From: Rosa chinensis
Lineage: Eukaryota; Streptophyta; Magnoliopsida; Rosales; Rosaceae
DNA length: 64,000 bases
Reading direction: 5' to 3'
Assembly: GCF_002994745.2 (NCBI RefSeq)
Contig: NC_037092.1
Location: 67,679,823-67,743,822 of the forward strand
Part shown: piece after piece, positions 1 to 11,224 of the stretch
Numbering within the stretch: position 1 is the stretch's first letter
Layout of the letters: each line of letters opens with the position of its first letter
Made by a program: the position numbers and the translations under genes
Notes under the pieces: generated by a model
What the model saw: only the letters and a program-made list of their open reading frames with translations
Database searches by the model: none
What the model was told of the DNA's origin: nothing

Positions 1-263
1 TACAACTCTATGACTAAACCCTAGTTTGCAGAGGCACACATGATGTCGACATCCTTCAACACATTTTTTTTTTCTTGAGACCTACCAATTTTTTTTTTCC
101 TTTAAAATTTAAAATATACTCACTAAAGAGCTATCTGTTAAGGGTGACCTCTTTGAAATCAAAAATCGATGAATTATACCAAATTTAGTTGACTGAAAAT
201 TAATCGAAACAGAACTGAATGAGCTGGTAAGTTATTAAAATGAAATTAAATTGATGCTTCGGC

Positions 264-957
264 GTAAATTTTGATTAACTAATTTTTTTTTTGAGAAAAT
301 AGATAATTTCATTACTTATCCATGGCTAGAAGGCACGTACATCAGATGCTGTCTCATACCAAAAAAACTAAATGACACAAGCCGCCAAGCAAAAGACAGG
401 TGACTCTCATTGTTAACACATACGTTCATTTATTGAGCCTAAACAACAAGAAATCAAGTTCTCACTACTAACCCCTCTTTGAAAAGTAAATCTAGTCACC
501 TAGAGACCTCAATTGGTGTACAACTAGAGTAAACTAAGAAGAAAGTAATTGAAGACCCAATTTCAAGTGGTAGGCAAGAGACCAGGAATCCTTTGCCCTT
601 ATCTCTAGGGCTAGAAACAGAACCTCCAATTGCAGTTACTGGGTCGTTGGTTCTTGTTCTTACTTCCGGCGGTCTACCCGTCTTCTTCTTCAGAGTGACA
701 AGAGGCACATCATTGTCATCCTCGATCAAAGGTTTACCAAGTAGAAAAGATTGGGAGCACCTGCACACAGGACCACCGCCAATCTTTCCCAGATCTGGGC
801 TGCTACCACCTGCTGTGAGAGCAAGAGGAGCACCAAAGCTTACTGTGACGGCATCTATGGTGGCCATGGAGAGGAGGAAGCGATAGCAAGAGGCTAGGGT
901 GCCGTAGAAGACTAGGTTGAGAGAAATACTATCCTAGTAAATTTTGATTAACTAATT
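264..957 (-). mobile_element. LINE-type retroposon with 21-bp target-site duplication
   Basis: The insertion proper is 285-936. It starts on the + strand with a poly-T tract (285-292), which is the poly-A tail of a minus-strand retroposon. A perfect 21-bp direct repeat flanks it (264-284 and 937-957, beginning GTAAATTTTG). The sequence outside the repeat matches the uninterrupted region near 6290-6320 in the second chitinase copy, so the insertion came after the tandem duplication. It holds a short ORF near its 5' end (496-867) and no reverse transcriptase. It is therefore an internally deleted LINE or a LINE-mobilised sequence. Confidence 0.85.
496..867 (-). CDS. Short ORF in retroposon, LINE ORF1-like remnant
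   Basis: A 123-residue ORF lies close to the 5' end of the minus-strand retroposon, 69 bases from the right-hand target duplication. I recognise no catalytic domain. The middle carries a basic KKKTGRP motif, which resembles the KKKLGRPRG motif in the C-terminal part of the LINE ORF1 at 52994-54025. A LINE ORF1 start joined to 3' sequence is therefore plausible. There is no zinc knuckle or DUF4283-like region. It is probably not an active host gene, and expression is unknown. Confidence 0.35.
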   Translation of the reverse strand: MATIDAVTVSFGAPLALTAGGSSPDLGKIGGGPVCRCSQSFLLGKPLIEDDNDVPLVTLKKKTGRPPEVRTRTNDPVTAIGGSVSSPRDKGKGFLVSCLPLEIGSSITFFLVYSSCTPIEVSR

Positions 958-1417
958 AAATATATTGAAAGTACATACATGCTGTGTAGATTGGTAATCA
1001 CGGTATTAGAAGGATCGGTTTGAAGCTGAAATATACTACTCCCAAAATTAAAACTTTTAGTCGGTATGAACCATGTTGCCACTTTACAATTTAGAAATCG
1101 TGTCATTCTAAATCATTTGGTTCTATACATATAAACCAGATTGCCCCCATAGTCACATACCGCCTTGGTTCCGTATGAAACGTGTACAATTTCGGTTTTG
1201 TGGTTTTGAATGCCCACCCCTTAAGGTGGGAAAGGTACGTAATTGTTACTCTGCTAATGTGAATATGATTACCTCAAATATGTCTTCTGCTACACTGCCA
1301 ATACAAAGTTCTGCATAAACACAACGTACAGCAACTGCTTTGTGAAAACAACCAAATCAATTAGCTTCTCTCCACGTAACCCCAAATGTGCATATTCACA
1401 TCGAGTGCACTTCACAG

Positions 1418-1424
1418 TATATAA
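1418..1424 (+). promoter_or_regulatory. TATA box of chitinase gene 1
   Basis: TATATAA lies 62 bases before the ATG at 1486, within a block conserved in the second copy (6858-6864). This puts the transcription start at about 1450 and argues against the upstream in-frame ATG at 1342. Confidence 0.65.
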
Positions 1425-1485
1425 TTGGAGCAGCTTACAGTGTTCACTTCACTCCTATCTACCAGCAACTACTCGATCAGCAGCA

Positions 1486-2397
1486 ATGGCAGTTCCAAAG
1501 CTGAAGCTTATGATCAGCCTTGTATTCATTCAAGCCCTCATCACTTCAAACCAAGCAGCCCCATCAAACTCGGATATTTTCAGAGAATACATAGGAGCTG
1601 AATTCAACAATGTCAAGTTTTCTGATGTCCCCATTAACCCAAATGTTGAGTTCCACTTCCTTCTCTCCTTTGCCATCGACTATGACACCTCAGGTTCTTC
1701 ACCCACCAATGGAAATTTCAACGTCTTTTGGGACACTGGCAACCTCGGCGCCTCTCAAGTTTCAGACATCAAGAATGCCCATTCAAATGTGAAAGTTGGC
1801 TTAAGCTTAGGAGGGGACAGTGTCAATAGTGGCTCTTGTTACTTCAAACCTGCCTCAGTTGATTCATGGGTTTCTAATGCTGTTTCTTCACTCACAAGTA
1901 TCATCCAGAAGTACAATCTAGATGGGATTGACATTGATTACGAGCACTTTAAATCCGATCCCAACACCTTTTCCGAGTGCATCGGAAGGCTTATAAAAAC
2001 CCTCAAGAACAATGGTGTCATCAAGTTTGCTTCCATTGCTCCTTTTGATGACGATGACGTTCAGAGCCACTACTTGGCCTTATGGAAGAACTATGGCCAG
2101 TTGATAGACTATGTGAATTTCCAGTTCTATGCATATGATCAGAGCACCACTGTGTCTCAGTTCATCAATTATTTCAAGAAGCAAAGCTCAAATTACAATG
2201 GCGGGAAGGTCTTGGCGAGCTTTAGCACCGATGGGAGTGGTGGATTGTCCCCTGAAAATGGGTTCTTCACCGCCTGCCATAGGCTCAAGAGTGAACAAAA
2301 CCTTCATGGTATCTTTGTTTGGTCTGCTGATGATTCCAAGAAAAATGGTTTCCGCTATGAAAAACAATCCCAAGCTCTTTTGGCAATTCCACACTAG
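1486..2397 (+). CDS. GH18 chitinase, class III-like (chitinase 2-like), copy 1
   Basis: This intronless gene encodes 303 residues. Residues 1-24 form a signal peptide (MAVPK, hydrophobic core, then NQAA), so secretion or vacuolar delivery is expected. The GH18 barrel motifs are present: SLGG at 107-110 and DGIDIDYE at 146-153, which satisfies DxxDxDxE with the catalytic acid E153. That separates it from RuBisCO-associated and other lectin-like relatives that lost the glutamate. The expected role is hydrolysis of chitin or related N-acetylglucosamine polymers, usually in defence, with the fold of plant chitinase 2-like proteins. An in-frame ATG at 1342 would add 48 residues, but the TATA box lies inside that stretch and copy 2 has stops there, so 1486 is the start. 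It differs from copy 2 at eight residues. Confidence 0.9.
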   Translation: MAVPKLKLMISLVFIQALITSNQAAPSNSDIFREYIGAEFNNVKFSDVPINPNVEFHFLLSFAIDYDTSGSSPTNGNFNVFWDTGNLGASQVSDIKNAHSNVKVGLSLGGDSVNSGSCYFKPASVDSWVSNAVSSLTSIIQKYNLDGIDIDYEHFKSDPNTFSECIGRLIKTLKNNGVIKFASIAPFDDDDVQSHYLALWKNYGQLIDYVNFQFYAYDQSTTVSQFINYFKKQSSNYNGGKVLASFSTDGSGGLSPENGFFTACHRLKSEQNLHGIFVWSADDSKKNGFRYEKQSQALLAIPH

Positions 2398-3040
2398 CAT
2401 TGTGCACACACAGTCACACTACACCTGCTGCTATGTAGATGATTAAGATTCAGGACCTGGAATTGAGACGTTCCAAGATATTGTATTAGTACTATGCATG
2501 TACTTTTATCCAGTAGTTATATCTTCTATACATTTGTGCTAAATGTTTATGAATACTACGTTATGTTTAACTATAAGCATGCACTTTAAGCATTCAGTTC
2601 TGTTTCAGCTTGTTCAAGGCTTGAAATATTCTCTTCATATTTAACACAACCATCAAAGGGAAACAAATAATTTGATCACCAACTGGGAGCTACGAAGTTG
2701 TACCAGACGCCCGGTATAATCAGAAAACGGTGATCACAGATTCCTTTTTGCGATCACTTGGTGAATACAACCCAATTCTTTGCTTATGCTATGGCTTGTT
2801 TACTATTCTTCTTAAATTACATTGAAAGGTATGGCAGCAGCTTCATTCAATCACACATTGAGAGAATTATAATGCTGGCCAGTTATGTACTAATTGGAAG
2901 GTCTAAATTTCATTAATAACCCAATTAACTTCAATTAGTTGAGCTAAAACCCATTTCCCTCCTGCCTAGCTCACACCTCATTCTTCTCTCACATTTCATC
3001 CAGCACCATAATTTTCAACACTAATATTATTATTCCATAA

Positions 3041-3183
3041 GATATGGTAAAAACGACCCAGCAAGTCCAGAGAAACCAATCCACTATACCAATAATGCTT
3101 CTGCTTTTGCATTGGTCGAAAATGTAGATGGAATCCCTATTGGTCTTAAGGCTGAAGGAATGAATTACATCTACATACTGCTT
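3041..3183 (+). pseudogene. GH1 beta-glucosidase exon relic (duplication copy 1)
   Basis: Translation gives YGKNDPASPEKP, then NVDGIPIGLKAEGMNYIYI. This matches the plant GH1 segment that normally reads GVPIGPKA followed by W/YxYP ahead of the ITENG nucleophile motif. The fragment stops at the end of the tandem duplication, and no upstream exons are visible. It is a truncated relic without coding function. The longer counterpart is at 8520-9015. Confidence 0.7.
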
Positions 3184-3835
3184 TGACATCTAAAGCTCCA
3201 TCAGTATTAAGTTCAGGAGAAGGTTTCACTACTTCTGCAGTCAAGTTTCCAGGCTTGGCGTTTTCACTAGGCAATTCTTGGGTAGTTTACAGCTCTCTAA
3301 AGGATAATCTCTACCTTTACCTCCTTCAGGGAAATCATAGATGCACATTATAGTGTTGTGATCAGCATCACAGATAGTACAACACTTGAGAACATCACCA
3401 CACACAAAAGAAAAAGGGAAAACCAAACCTTTATTTCCTCAAAACACAACACTGAGAAGCCTACAAAAAATCCAGAATACCTTCACCAGAAAGCCTACGA
3501 CAGAAAACAAAAGCATTAGTAATTCCACATTAGTATTGTACACATACAATTCCCTGCTTTCTTATGTATATGCTTCAAGTTCAGGCTGTGGATTTGAATT
3601 CCAGGCTAGGGTACTAGTACCATTTCCTTTTATTTTCTAAAGCAATGAGACTTCCATTGTAATAGAATAGTGATACTGTAAATTGATGGATAAATAAATA
3701 GCACTTATGCATCCAAGGTATTCAAAGATGCAGCATTTTTTGCAACAGATGAGAACAAGATTCAACAATTTTGAATTTTCTTATGATACTGTAAAAGTTC
3801 TGTTAGATTCTAAATAACTTCATAATGATTTGTTT
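3184..3835. other. Intergenic, mostly unassigned; short LINE-like block
   Basis: There is no convincing gene. About 40 bases at 3283-3318 closely resemble 10395-10430, where the minus strand encodes a LINE zf-RVT/RNase H linker fragment (EIIL...AVNYLR). A trace of the same LINE family is therefore likely. A 61-codon minus-strand ORF with several cysteines (3241-3426) has no recognisable family. Confidence 0.35.
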
Positions 3836-5708
3836 AAAGAAAGCCAACAAAGTAGGATCTACATTATCTCTAGACAATAGATCAACAATCAATTCCATAG
3901 TTGATGCATCTGCAGATAATCCCCCTCTCCACCATTTGTTGAATTGAGTCTGATAGCTCTTGGTATCTCATTGTTATTGATAAACCCTCGGATAATTGTA
4001 TTATACGTACAATCGTTTGGAGAACACCTTTTTCTTCCATACCTCCAAGCAATGTTTCTGCTTCAACAATTAGGCCTCCATCACAAAGTCCACCAATCAT
4101 TATGTTATACGTTATAACCTGAGGTGGAAGTCCCTTTGATGATAAACTGAAGAAGAGGTCTCTAGCAGATTCAAGTTTCCCAGCTATGCACAGACCTTCA
4201 ATAAGAATATTGTAAACTACAATATTTGGCACCACCTTCTTGTCTCCCATTTCTCTAAACAATTCTATAGCCATATCAAGTTGTTGGTTTTTGCATAAGC
4301 CATCCAGTAAAACAGCATAAGTTTGAACATCTGGAAGTTGGCCACAACCTTGCATCCTAGAGAACAACTTTCTGGCATCTTGTATTCTCCCCACTTAGCA
4401 AAAACCATCTATAAGAGTGGTATAAATAATGGTATCTGGCACCAGTCCCTTACAAGACATTTCCTGAAAAAGAGTCGCGGCATTTTCAATCTTTTTATGC
4501 CTACAATACCCGTTTATCAATATGTTATAACTATAAGCATTGACCATTGAGCCCTTGCTAACCATTAGATTGAAGACCTTCTCTTGCCTCTCTCCCATGT
4601 GGCCTCTCAAACAGTATCCATCCATAAGTGCACTGTATGTAACTGCATCAGGCTCAAGATCTCTTTCAACCATCATTTCAATCACGCCTTTTGCTTCCAC
4701 TGCCATCCCCTCCTTACAAAGTGTATCTACCAAGACGGTGTAGGTGTGCACATCTGGAAAGATCTTGTTACTAACCATTTCATTCAACAACCTCGTAGCT
4801 TGTTTGCACTGGCCTAAATCTGCAAACTCCATGAATTAAAGAGGTATAGGTAACGACGTCTGTGGTAATACCCTTACTGAGCATTTCAGAGAAGAGGTTC
4901 ATAGCATCAACAATTTGCGCATCCTTACAGAGGCTGTCAATGATGGTGTTATAAGAAACTACATCAGGCTTACAGTCTGGAGATAGCTCCATCTTCCTAC
5001 GCAATTGAAGAGCTCCATTATTGTTGCCCTTGATACACAAGCCCTTTCTTACTGTGTTGAAGGTGACCACATCGGGCTTACAATACTCTCCCTCCACCAT
5101 TCTTCTGAAAATTGCTGTTGCTTCAGCAACTCTACCCGCAATAATTAAGAAAGCCCTTGATGAGAGTATTGAGGGTGGTGACATTTGGTTCGAATCCACA
5201 TTTGAAGAAGTGACCAAAGACAGATAAACCAAACCCCATTTGGTTCAAATGACAAGAGCAGTTAATGATGATATTTAGAATATAATATAAATATCAGGAT
5301 GGATTCTCTCCTCAAACCCATTTGCTTATACAAACCAATAACTTCGAAACAGTGCTTCATTTTCACGAGTTGACCCAACATTTGATTGAAACGGACGATG
5401 GAAGGAAGAGGGCGCCTTTGAAGCATTTCATCGAACAGCTTGAAGGCATCCTTAACATTTGAGACTTTGGGTATGGGTGGGTCTCTAAAATGCTGCTCTA
5501 GTTGGGTAGTGATTCTAGGATTGATGGGCTTTGAGGGTCGCGAATGAAACGAGGCTAAGTTAATAGTGAAGAAAAAAACAAGAGTAGGAAGAGTGAAGAC
5601 CTCTGTTGCCAACTTGCCATAGCAAGAAGAAGCAGTGCTCCGTATCATTCTCAAGTCTGAAATAGAAAGACAGATATACTCGTCAGTACCCAAATGTCCA
5701 TGCCCCAC
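3836..5708 (-). pseudogene. P-class PPR protein, restorer-of-fertility-like, pseudogene
   Basis: The minus strand encodes a run of 35-residue pentatricopeptide repeats (for example PDVVTYSALMDGYC, PDTIIYTTLIDGFC, PNIVVYNILIEGLC). The N-terminal block KDAFKLFDEML...PLPSIVRFNQ is typical of RF-like (RFL) P-class proteins, which bind organellar RNA. The reading frame is broken: a TAA at 4395-4397 interrupts DGFC/VGRIQDARKLF, and frames change near 4810-4835, 5150-5165, 5260-5290 and 3905-3925. The C-terminal SADASTMELIVDLL can be read only in a shifted frame. The normal product would be mitochondrial and about 580-600 residues long; this copy cannot make it. It lies between the duplicated chitinases. 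Confidence 0.85.
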
Positions 5709-5929
5709 TTCTTCTTTTTTCTTTTCTTCAGTTCTTCTTTAAAAATCTAACACACACTCACATAGCAGCTCAACTAAACTAGCCTTAGACAAAAACAAAC
5801 AAACAAAAACAACTAAACTAGCCTATCATCACCCCTTAGAGCATGCTTACCTGTTGAGTTTTTGGTGCAGGTCTGAAATAAAAAATCAACGGATTGTACA
5901 AAACTTAACCAACGAAAAATTAAACGGAT

Positions 5930-6253
5930 CCGAACTTTTTTTTTTGTTCAAGAAGAAACTTCCTTAATAATGAACTAGTTACAATTAGTTTGGGCAACAT
6001 CTCTTACACAGAAATGGCCGCAGGACTTCATACTAGAACTCCATAATGACTGACTAATGAAGTCAAAAAAACCCCGACTTAAGTACAGACTCAAAACTTG
6101 CACATCAACTAAAAGGCAGAGACAACATGTGCAGGAGCAGTGAATGCCTAACTCACAACTTTGTCAACACTACACTAACTCGCCACCCAGAGTTCTCCTG
6201 ACCTGCCTTTGATCGACCAATTCTACACTCATTGTGACTTCGAACCCGAACTT
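5930..6253 (-). mobile_element. Short LINE/SINE-like retroposon, 3' fragment
   Basis: A poly-T tract at the left end marks a minus-strand retroposon (5938-6245). The 8-bp repeat CCGAACTT flanks it (5930-5937 and 6246-6253). Removing the insert restores a sequence matching the unoccupied site in duplication copy 1 (about 205-235). There is no ORF of note. The sequence next to the tail, read on the minus strand, resembles a plant LINE 3' UTR. It is a 5'-truncated insertion younger than the duplication. Confidence 0.75.
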
Positions 6254-6857
6254 AATGAGCCGATAGATTATTAAAATAAAATAAACTTGTTGATACTTGT
6301 GGCGTAGATTTGATTAAACTAATTAAATAAATTCAAAAATATCAAAATATATGATACATGTGGTGTAGATTGGTACCCATGGGTCATTGAAATCGCTCCT
6401 AAAACTAAAAATTTTAGTTGGTATGAAACAATACGATTTTGCGACTTTTCAACTCAGAAATCGTGCCAAATCTGATCTCAATCGGTTCAATATCATTTTC
6501 ATTCTAGGCTGCAATTAAAACCACGTAATAGTTTTATAAGTAAATGATAAAGACATGGCTGAAATCTCCCATACAGTTATATAAACCAGATTGCGCCCGT
6601 AGTCCCATACCGCCTTGGTTCGGTATGAAACGTGTACAATCTCGGTTTTTTGGTTTTGAATGCCCGCCACTTAGATTAAACATAATGTAAATAGGATTAC
6701 CTCAAATTTGTCTTTTGCTACTCTGCCAATAGTCCAATACAAAGTTCTGCATAAACACAACGTACAGCAACTGCTTTGTGAAAACAACCAGATCAATTAG
6801 CTTATCTCCACATAACCCCAAATGTGCATATTCACATTGAGTACACTTCACAGACAG

Positions 6858-6864
6858 TATATAA
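6858..6864 (+). promoter_or_regulatory. TATA box of chitinase gene 2
   Basis: TATATAA lies 77 bases before the ATG at 6941, inside sequence conserved with copy 1 (1418-1424). Small insertions account for the longer leader. Confidence 0.65.
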
Positions 6865-6940
6865 TTGGAGCAGCTTACAATATATGTTCACTTCACTCCT
6901 ATCTACTAGCAAGTAGCAACTACGTACTCGATCAGCAGCA

Positions 6941-7852
6941 ATGGCAGTTCCAAAGCTGAAGCTTATGATCAGTCTCGTATTCATTCAAGCCCTCATCACT
7001 TCAAACCAAGCAGCCCCATCAAACTCAGATATCTTCAGAGAATACATAGGAGCTGAATTCAACAATGTCAAGTTTTCTGATGTCCCTATTAACCCAAATG
7101 TTGAGTTCCACTTCCTTCTCTCCTTTGCTATCGACTACGACACCTCAGGTTCTTCACCCACCAATGGAAATTTCAACGTCTTTTGGGACACCGACAACCT
7201 CGGCGCCTCTCAAGTTTCAGACATCAAGAATGCCCATTCAAATGTGAAAGTTGGCTTAAGCTTAGGAGGGGACAGTGTCAATAGTGGCTCTTGTTACTTC
7301 AACCCTTCCTCAGTTGATTCATGGGTTTCTAATGCTGTTTCTTCACTCACAAGTATCATCCAGCAGTACAATCTAGATGGGATTGATATTGATTACGAGC
7401 ACTTTAAATCTGACCCCAACACCTTTTCCGAGTGCATCGGAAGGCTTATAAAAACCCTCAAGGACAAAGGTGTCATCAAGTTTGCTTCCATTGCTCCTTT
7501 TGATGACGATGACGTTCAGAGCCACTACTTAGCCTTGTGGAAGAACTACGGCCAGTTGATAGACTATGTGAATTTCCAGTTCTATGCATATGATCAGAGC
7601 ACCACTGTGTCTCAGTTCATCAATTATTTCAAGAAGCAAAGCTCAAATTACAATGGCGGGAAGGTCTTGGCGAGCTTTAGCACCGATGGGAGTGGTGGAT
7701 TGTCCCCTGAAAATGGGTTCTTCACTGCCTGCCATAGGCTCAAGAGTGAACAAAACCTTAATGGTATCTTTATTTGGTCTGCTGATGATTCCAAGAAAAA
7801 TGGTTTCCGCTATGAAAAGCAATCCCAAGCTCTTTTGGCAATTCCACACTAG
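6941..7852 (+). CDS. GH18 chitinase, class III-like (chitinase 2-like), copy 2
   Basis: This intronless 303-residue protein is collinear with copy 1. It has the same signal peptide, SLGG at 107-110 and the complete DxxDxDxE motif with E153, so it should be catalytically competent and secreted. It differs from copy 1 at eight positions: G to D in DTGNLG, K to N and A to S in YFKPAS, K to Q in IIQKY, N to D and N to K in LKNNG, H to N in NLHG, and V to I in IFVW. The leader in front of this ATG contains in-frame stops, which fixes the start here. Both genes keep open frames while the neighbouring GH1 and PPR sequences have decayed, which suggests selection on them. Confidence 0.9.
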   Translation: MAVPKLKLMISLVFIQALITSNQAAPSNSDIFREYIGAEFNNVKFSDVPINPNVEFHFLLSFAIDYDTSGSSPTNGNFNVFWDTDNLGASQVSDIKNAHSNVKVGLSLGGDSVNSGSCYFNPSSVDSWVSNAVSSLTSIIQQYNLDGIDIDYEHFKSDPNTFSECIGRLIKTLKDKGVIKFASIAPFDDDDVQSHYLALWKNYGQLIDYVNFQFYAYDQSTTVSQFINYFKKQSSNYNGGKVLASFSTDGSGGLSPENGFFTACHRLKSEQNLNGIFIWSADDSKKNGFRYEKQSQALLAIPH

Positions 7853-8519
7853 CATTGACACAGTCACGCTACTCCTGCTGCTATGTAGATGATTAAGATT
7901 CAGGACCTGGAATTGAGATATTCCAGAGTATTGTATTAGTATCATGTACTTTTATCCAGTAGTTATACATATTTCAGAGTATCATCTATACATGTGTGCT
8001 AAATGTTTATTAATACTATGTTATGTTTAACTATAATTAAGCATGCACTTTAAGCATTCAGTTCTGTTTCAAATTGTTCAAGGCTTGAAATATTCTCTTC
8101 ATATATATATAACACAACCATCAAAGAAAAACAGATCATAATCTGGTTACCAACTGTGAGCTGTGAAATTTTCCCAGTACAAACCAAAAATGGTGATCAC
8201 AGATTCTTTTCTGCAACCACCCGGTGAATGGAACATAATTCCCTAAATATGCTATGGCTTGTTCACTATTCTTCTTAAATGATATTGAAAGGTATGGCAT
8301 CAATTTCAGTCAATCACACATTAAGAGAATTATATATATACTGGCAGTTATGCATTAATTGGAGGTCTACATTTTATTAATAACCCAATTAACTTTTAGG
8401 ATCCTAACTTTTAATTAATTGAGCTAAACACATTTTCGTCCTGCCTAGCTCACACCTCATTCTTCTCCCACAGTTTATCCATCAACATAATTTTTAACAC
8501 TAATATTATTATTCCACAA

Positions 8520-9015
8520 GATATGGTAAAAACTACCCAGCAAGTTCAGAGAAACCAATCCAATTGGTATACCAATGCTTCCGCTTTAGCATTGGTCGAA
8601 AATGTAGATGGAATCCCTATATATTGGTCCAAAGGCTGAAGGAATGAATTACATCTACACTTATCCCAAAGGTCTGCAAAATCTATTGGAGTTCATGAGG
8701 CAAAAATACAGAAGTTCTAAAATCTACATTACTGAAAATGGAATTTCTGGGGCAAAGAACGATAACGTGGGTTTGACAAACCACTAAAGGGTCCTTGTAG
8801 AGTTGAAAGGATTCTTCGGCATTTGTACAGGCTTAACATGGCAATAAAGAATGGTGTGAATGTCAAATGATATTTCTGCTGGACTCTGTTTGATGATTTC
8901 GAGTGGTTGGATAGCTATATTCCAATATTTGGGCTTTACTACGTCGATTACAAAAACAATCTCAAGCGCATTCCTAAAGAATCTGCTCAGTAGCTCCTTA
9001 AATTTTTGAAGGGTG
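8520..9015 (+). pseudogene. GH1 beta-glucosidase C-terminal pseudogene
   Basis: Across shifting frames the + strand encodes the C-terminal third of a plant GH1 beta-glucosidase. It has a NVDGIPI block, YPKGLQNLLEFMRQKY, the nucleophile motif YITENG, then NGVNVK, FDDFEW and VDYKNNLKR. These are in family order. Stops, a short TATA-rich insertion near 8617 and frameshifts after 8765 break the reading. A working enzyme would be about 500 residues, and the N-terminal two thirds are missing. It sits about 670 bp behind chitinase copy 2. Confidence 0.8.
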
Positions 9016-9578
9016 AAGCATGTTGTCAAGCTTAGCAATAAGCTCTAGATGGATAATCAATCCCAGTTCTCTATCCAGTGACATTTTTCAGTTCTCTTTT
9101 CATAAAGAGACTATCCGTCTCCTTTCAAAAAAAAAAAGAAAAAAAAAAAGACTATCTGTCTAGATTGATATGCATTTGTGGAACACACAAAAAACTCCTA
9201 TCAGTATCAGTTTATTATAATTGGTATAGGTAGCCCCAGTAATCACTATGGCCATGAGGAAAGGAAGCCAATCTTAATTATGATTTATTAGTGAGACATT
9301 TTTATGAAAAGTATGTTATGCTGATGTTGGTCTCTGGCAGTACAGAAGACTAAGGTATAGGTGGGACTGTAATTAATTTTTATGACTGATGTTAGATGTA
9401 CTGTTCTCAATCAAAGTATGAATTTAAATTGACTTGTGCAGTCACTAGTTTGTGGTAATATAGTTTGAAGAATTTTTTTCAACTGTAGGCAGTACTTGAA
9501 ATTGAAGATTCTTTAATCAACCTACTCCTGTATGAATACTGATTCCCCTCTATAGTTCTACCCAAGTAAGGTTAAAAA

Positions 9579-9612
<34 letters not shown>

Positions 9613-10172
9613 TTTTATAAAAAAGAAGCAGGAAGAAGATTCTACTGGTGACTCCTTTTTTTTTTTTTTTTTTAAGAGTTTATCTGCAATAACCAATATA
9701 TGTGGCAACAAGTCAGTATTAGTATTAATACCTGATAGAGATTTCCCGCTTCACAAAGAGAGAATTGTCAGATTTACCTCAATTGTCATTTTCTATTCCT
9801 GCCAAGACAAAGATCTCCATGAACAAAACTGATGGAAATCCTTAGCACTTCCACATAGACATAATCTCTGTGTGTGTGTGTGTGTAAGATTCCATACTGC
9901 ACAGTATTGCTAGAAGCTCACAGTGTTCTATCTTGATTGTAGACTCACAAACCAAGCTAGTACTCTTCAATAGCAATGGAACAACCATTTCTATAGAATG
10001 CTACTGCTAAATTTATGTTGGCTAGTTTTGAGAAATGTACTAGTATATCTATATAATACGTGTTTTTTTGTATTCAGATTATTGAAATTCCATTCATCTA
10101 GGTAGAACTTAGAAGAGTTTATTATGGAGAAATCATGAGATATACAATTTGAAAGCTCTGACACCGATCTTG
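9016..10172. repeat. Non-coding stretch with simple repeats
   Basis: I see no gene. The stretch holds an A-rich then (AT)n tract at about 9574-9610, a poly-T run near 9657-9674, an A-rich run near 9127-9150 and a (TG)n tract at about 9869-9884. ORFs here are random. Confidence 0.7.
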
Positions 10173-10320
10173 TAGCCATGCAGTAAAGCCCTGCTCTTTT
10201 ATCTTTTATCAATCAAATTGAGAATTTTCTCTTTTATCTATGCCATCCTATAGCCATGCAGTAAAGCCCTGCTCTTTTATCTTTTATCAATCAAATTGAG
10301 AATTTTCTCTTATATCTCTG
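10173..10320. repeat. 78-bp direct repeat, two copies
   Basis: A block of about 60 bases starting TAGCCATGCAGTAAAGCC occurs at 10173 and again at 10251 with near identity. This is a simple recent tandem duplication with a 78-bp period. No coding role is visible. Confidence 0.85.
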
Positions 10321-10362
10321 GTGGATTCCAGAACCTTTGTTTTAGGTTTATTGCTTGTATAC

Positions 10363-10560
10363 CTAGGTGATCTTTCCAACTGCGTCAGCAACTCTTAGGT
10401 AGTTTACAGCCCAATAAAGGATAATCTCTACTGCTCCACCATGAAACATCTCATTTCTCTCTTTCCACAACAACCAACAACTATAGGCAAAAAAATTAAA
10501 ATCATACTTCCAGGGATACAGAGGGATAAGTGACTTGCAATACATCTAAGGTTGTCAAGG
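10363..10560 (-). pseudogene. LINE reverse-transcriptase C-terminal fragment
   Basis: A 60-codon minus-strand stretch reads FAYSCWLLWKERNEMF then EIILYWAVNYLRVADAV. It looks like the linker between the zf-RVT and RNase H regions of plant LINE ORF2 proteins. No other part of ORF2 is adjacent. It is a short dead fragment cut off near the copia LTR at 10621. Confidence 0.55.
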
Positions 10561-10620
10561 GTGTAGCAACTTCAAATTTCCTTGTGATACTTGGAAGTTT
10601 CTTCTTCAGAAATTCAAATC

Positions 10621-10877
10621 TGCTGTAGAGAATTGGAAAATTGTATTGTATTGTATTCATCTCACCATGATGTTTATATAGGGTTACATTATGTATACAA
10701 AAGGTAATACATAATAGCTATACTAATCAATCGCACATTACAAGTATGTCAATCGCATGCATTACGAGTCTGTCAATCGCATACATTATGAGTCTGTCAA
10801 TCACATACATTACGAGTCTGTCAATCGCATACATTCAGAAATACTTATTGCATGAATAGTCATTATCATTTACAACA
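10621..10877 (-). repeat. 3' LTR of copia element 1
   Basis: This LTR is 257 bp. It contains four copies of a 24-bp unit (core GTCTGTCAATCGCATACATT), whereas the other LTR has two. Apart from the repeat number and a 2-bp indel, about seven substitutions separate the LTRs. Confidence 0.9.
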
Positions 10878-11224
10878 CTCCCCCTTGGATATTCCATGTC
10901 AATAGTGTTGCCTCGTTAAAAACCTTGCCAAGTAATAAAAACCCTGCGGGAAAAAACAACCTTGGTCGAAGGAGAAAAAGAGCACAACGCACGTGAATGT
11001 GGAATAGTCGACATCCTTCCACACTCCCCCTTGTGCCGCTCAAACTCGGTGATGACGTTTTGATCGTTGCCTCACTAAAAACCTTGCCAGGTAACAAAAA
11101 CTCTGTGAGACAAAAACTCTGGTCGAAGGGCAAAAAGAGCACAACATGTCCTTCACTCTTCCAGATCGAACATGTAGACATCATACCTCCCCCTGATGTC
11201 AAGGTCTCCCCCTGATTTCTACAA

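Larger units (their letters stand above)
165..3184 (+). repeat. Tandem segmental duplication, copy 1
   Basis: This segment aligns with 5870-9015 at a period of 5455 bp, measured between the two chitinase start codons. The match covers upstream sequence (blocks near 970-1000, 1125-1218 and 1260-1485), the whole coding region, about 650 bp of 3' sequence and the start of a GH1 exon relic. Similarity stops at about 3184, where copy 2 continues into more beta-glucosidase sequence. Copy 1 carries the retroposon at 285-936; copy 2 carries a different one at 5938-6245. Confidence 0.85.
5870..9015 (+). repeat. Tandem segmental duplication, copy 2
   Basis: This is the counterpart of 165-3184. It begins with a block shared with positions 165-230 and continues through the promoter, the second GH18 gene and its 3' flank. 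It extends further into GH1 sequence than copy 1 does. It holds its own retroposon (5938-6245), which is missing from copy 1. Confidence 0.8.

Noticed and set aside
1342..1485. Upstream in-frame ATG extending chitinase 1 by 48 residues
   Set aside because: A TATA box lies inside the extension, copy 2 has stops there, and the signal peptide begins at 1486.
10173..10320. Possible CRISPR-like or satellite repeat
   Set aside because: There are only two copies at 78 bp, in plant nuclear DNA; it is a simple tandem duplication.
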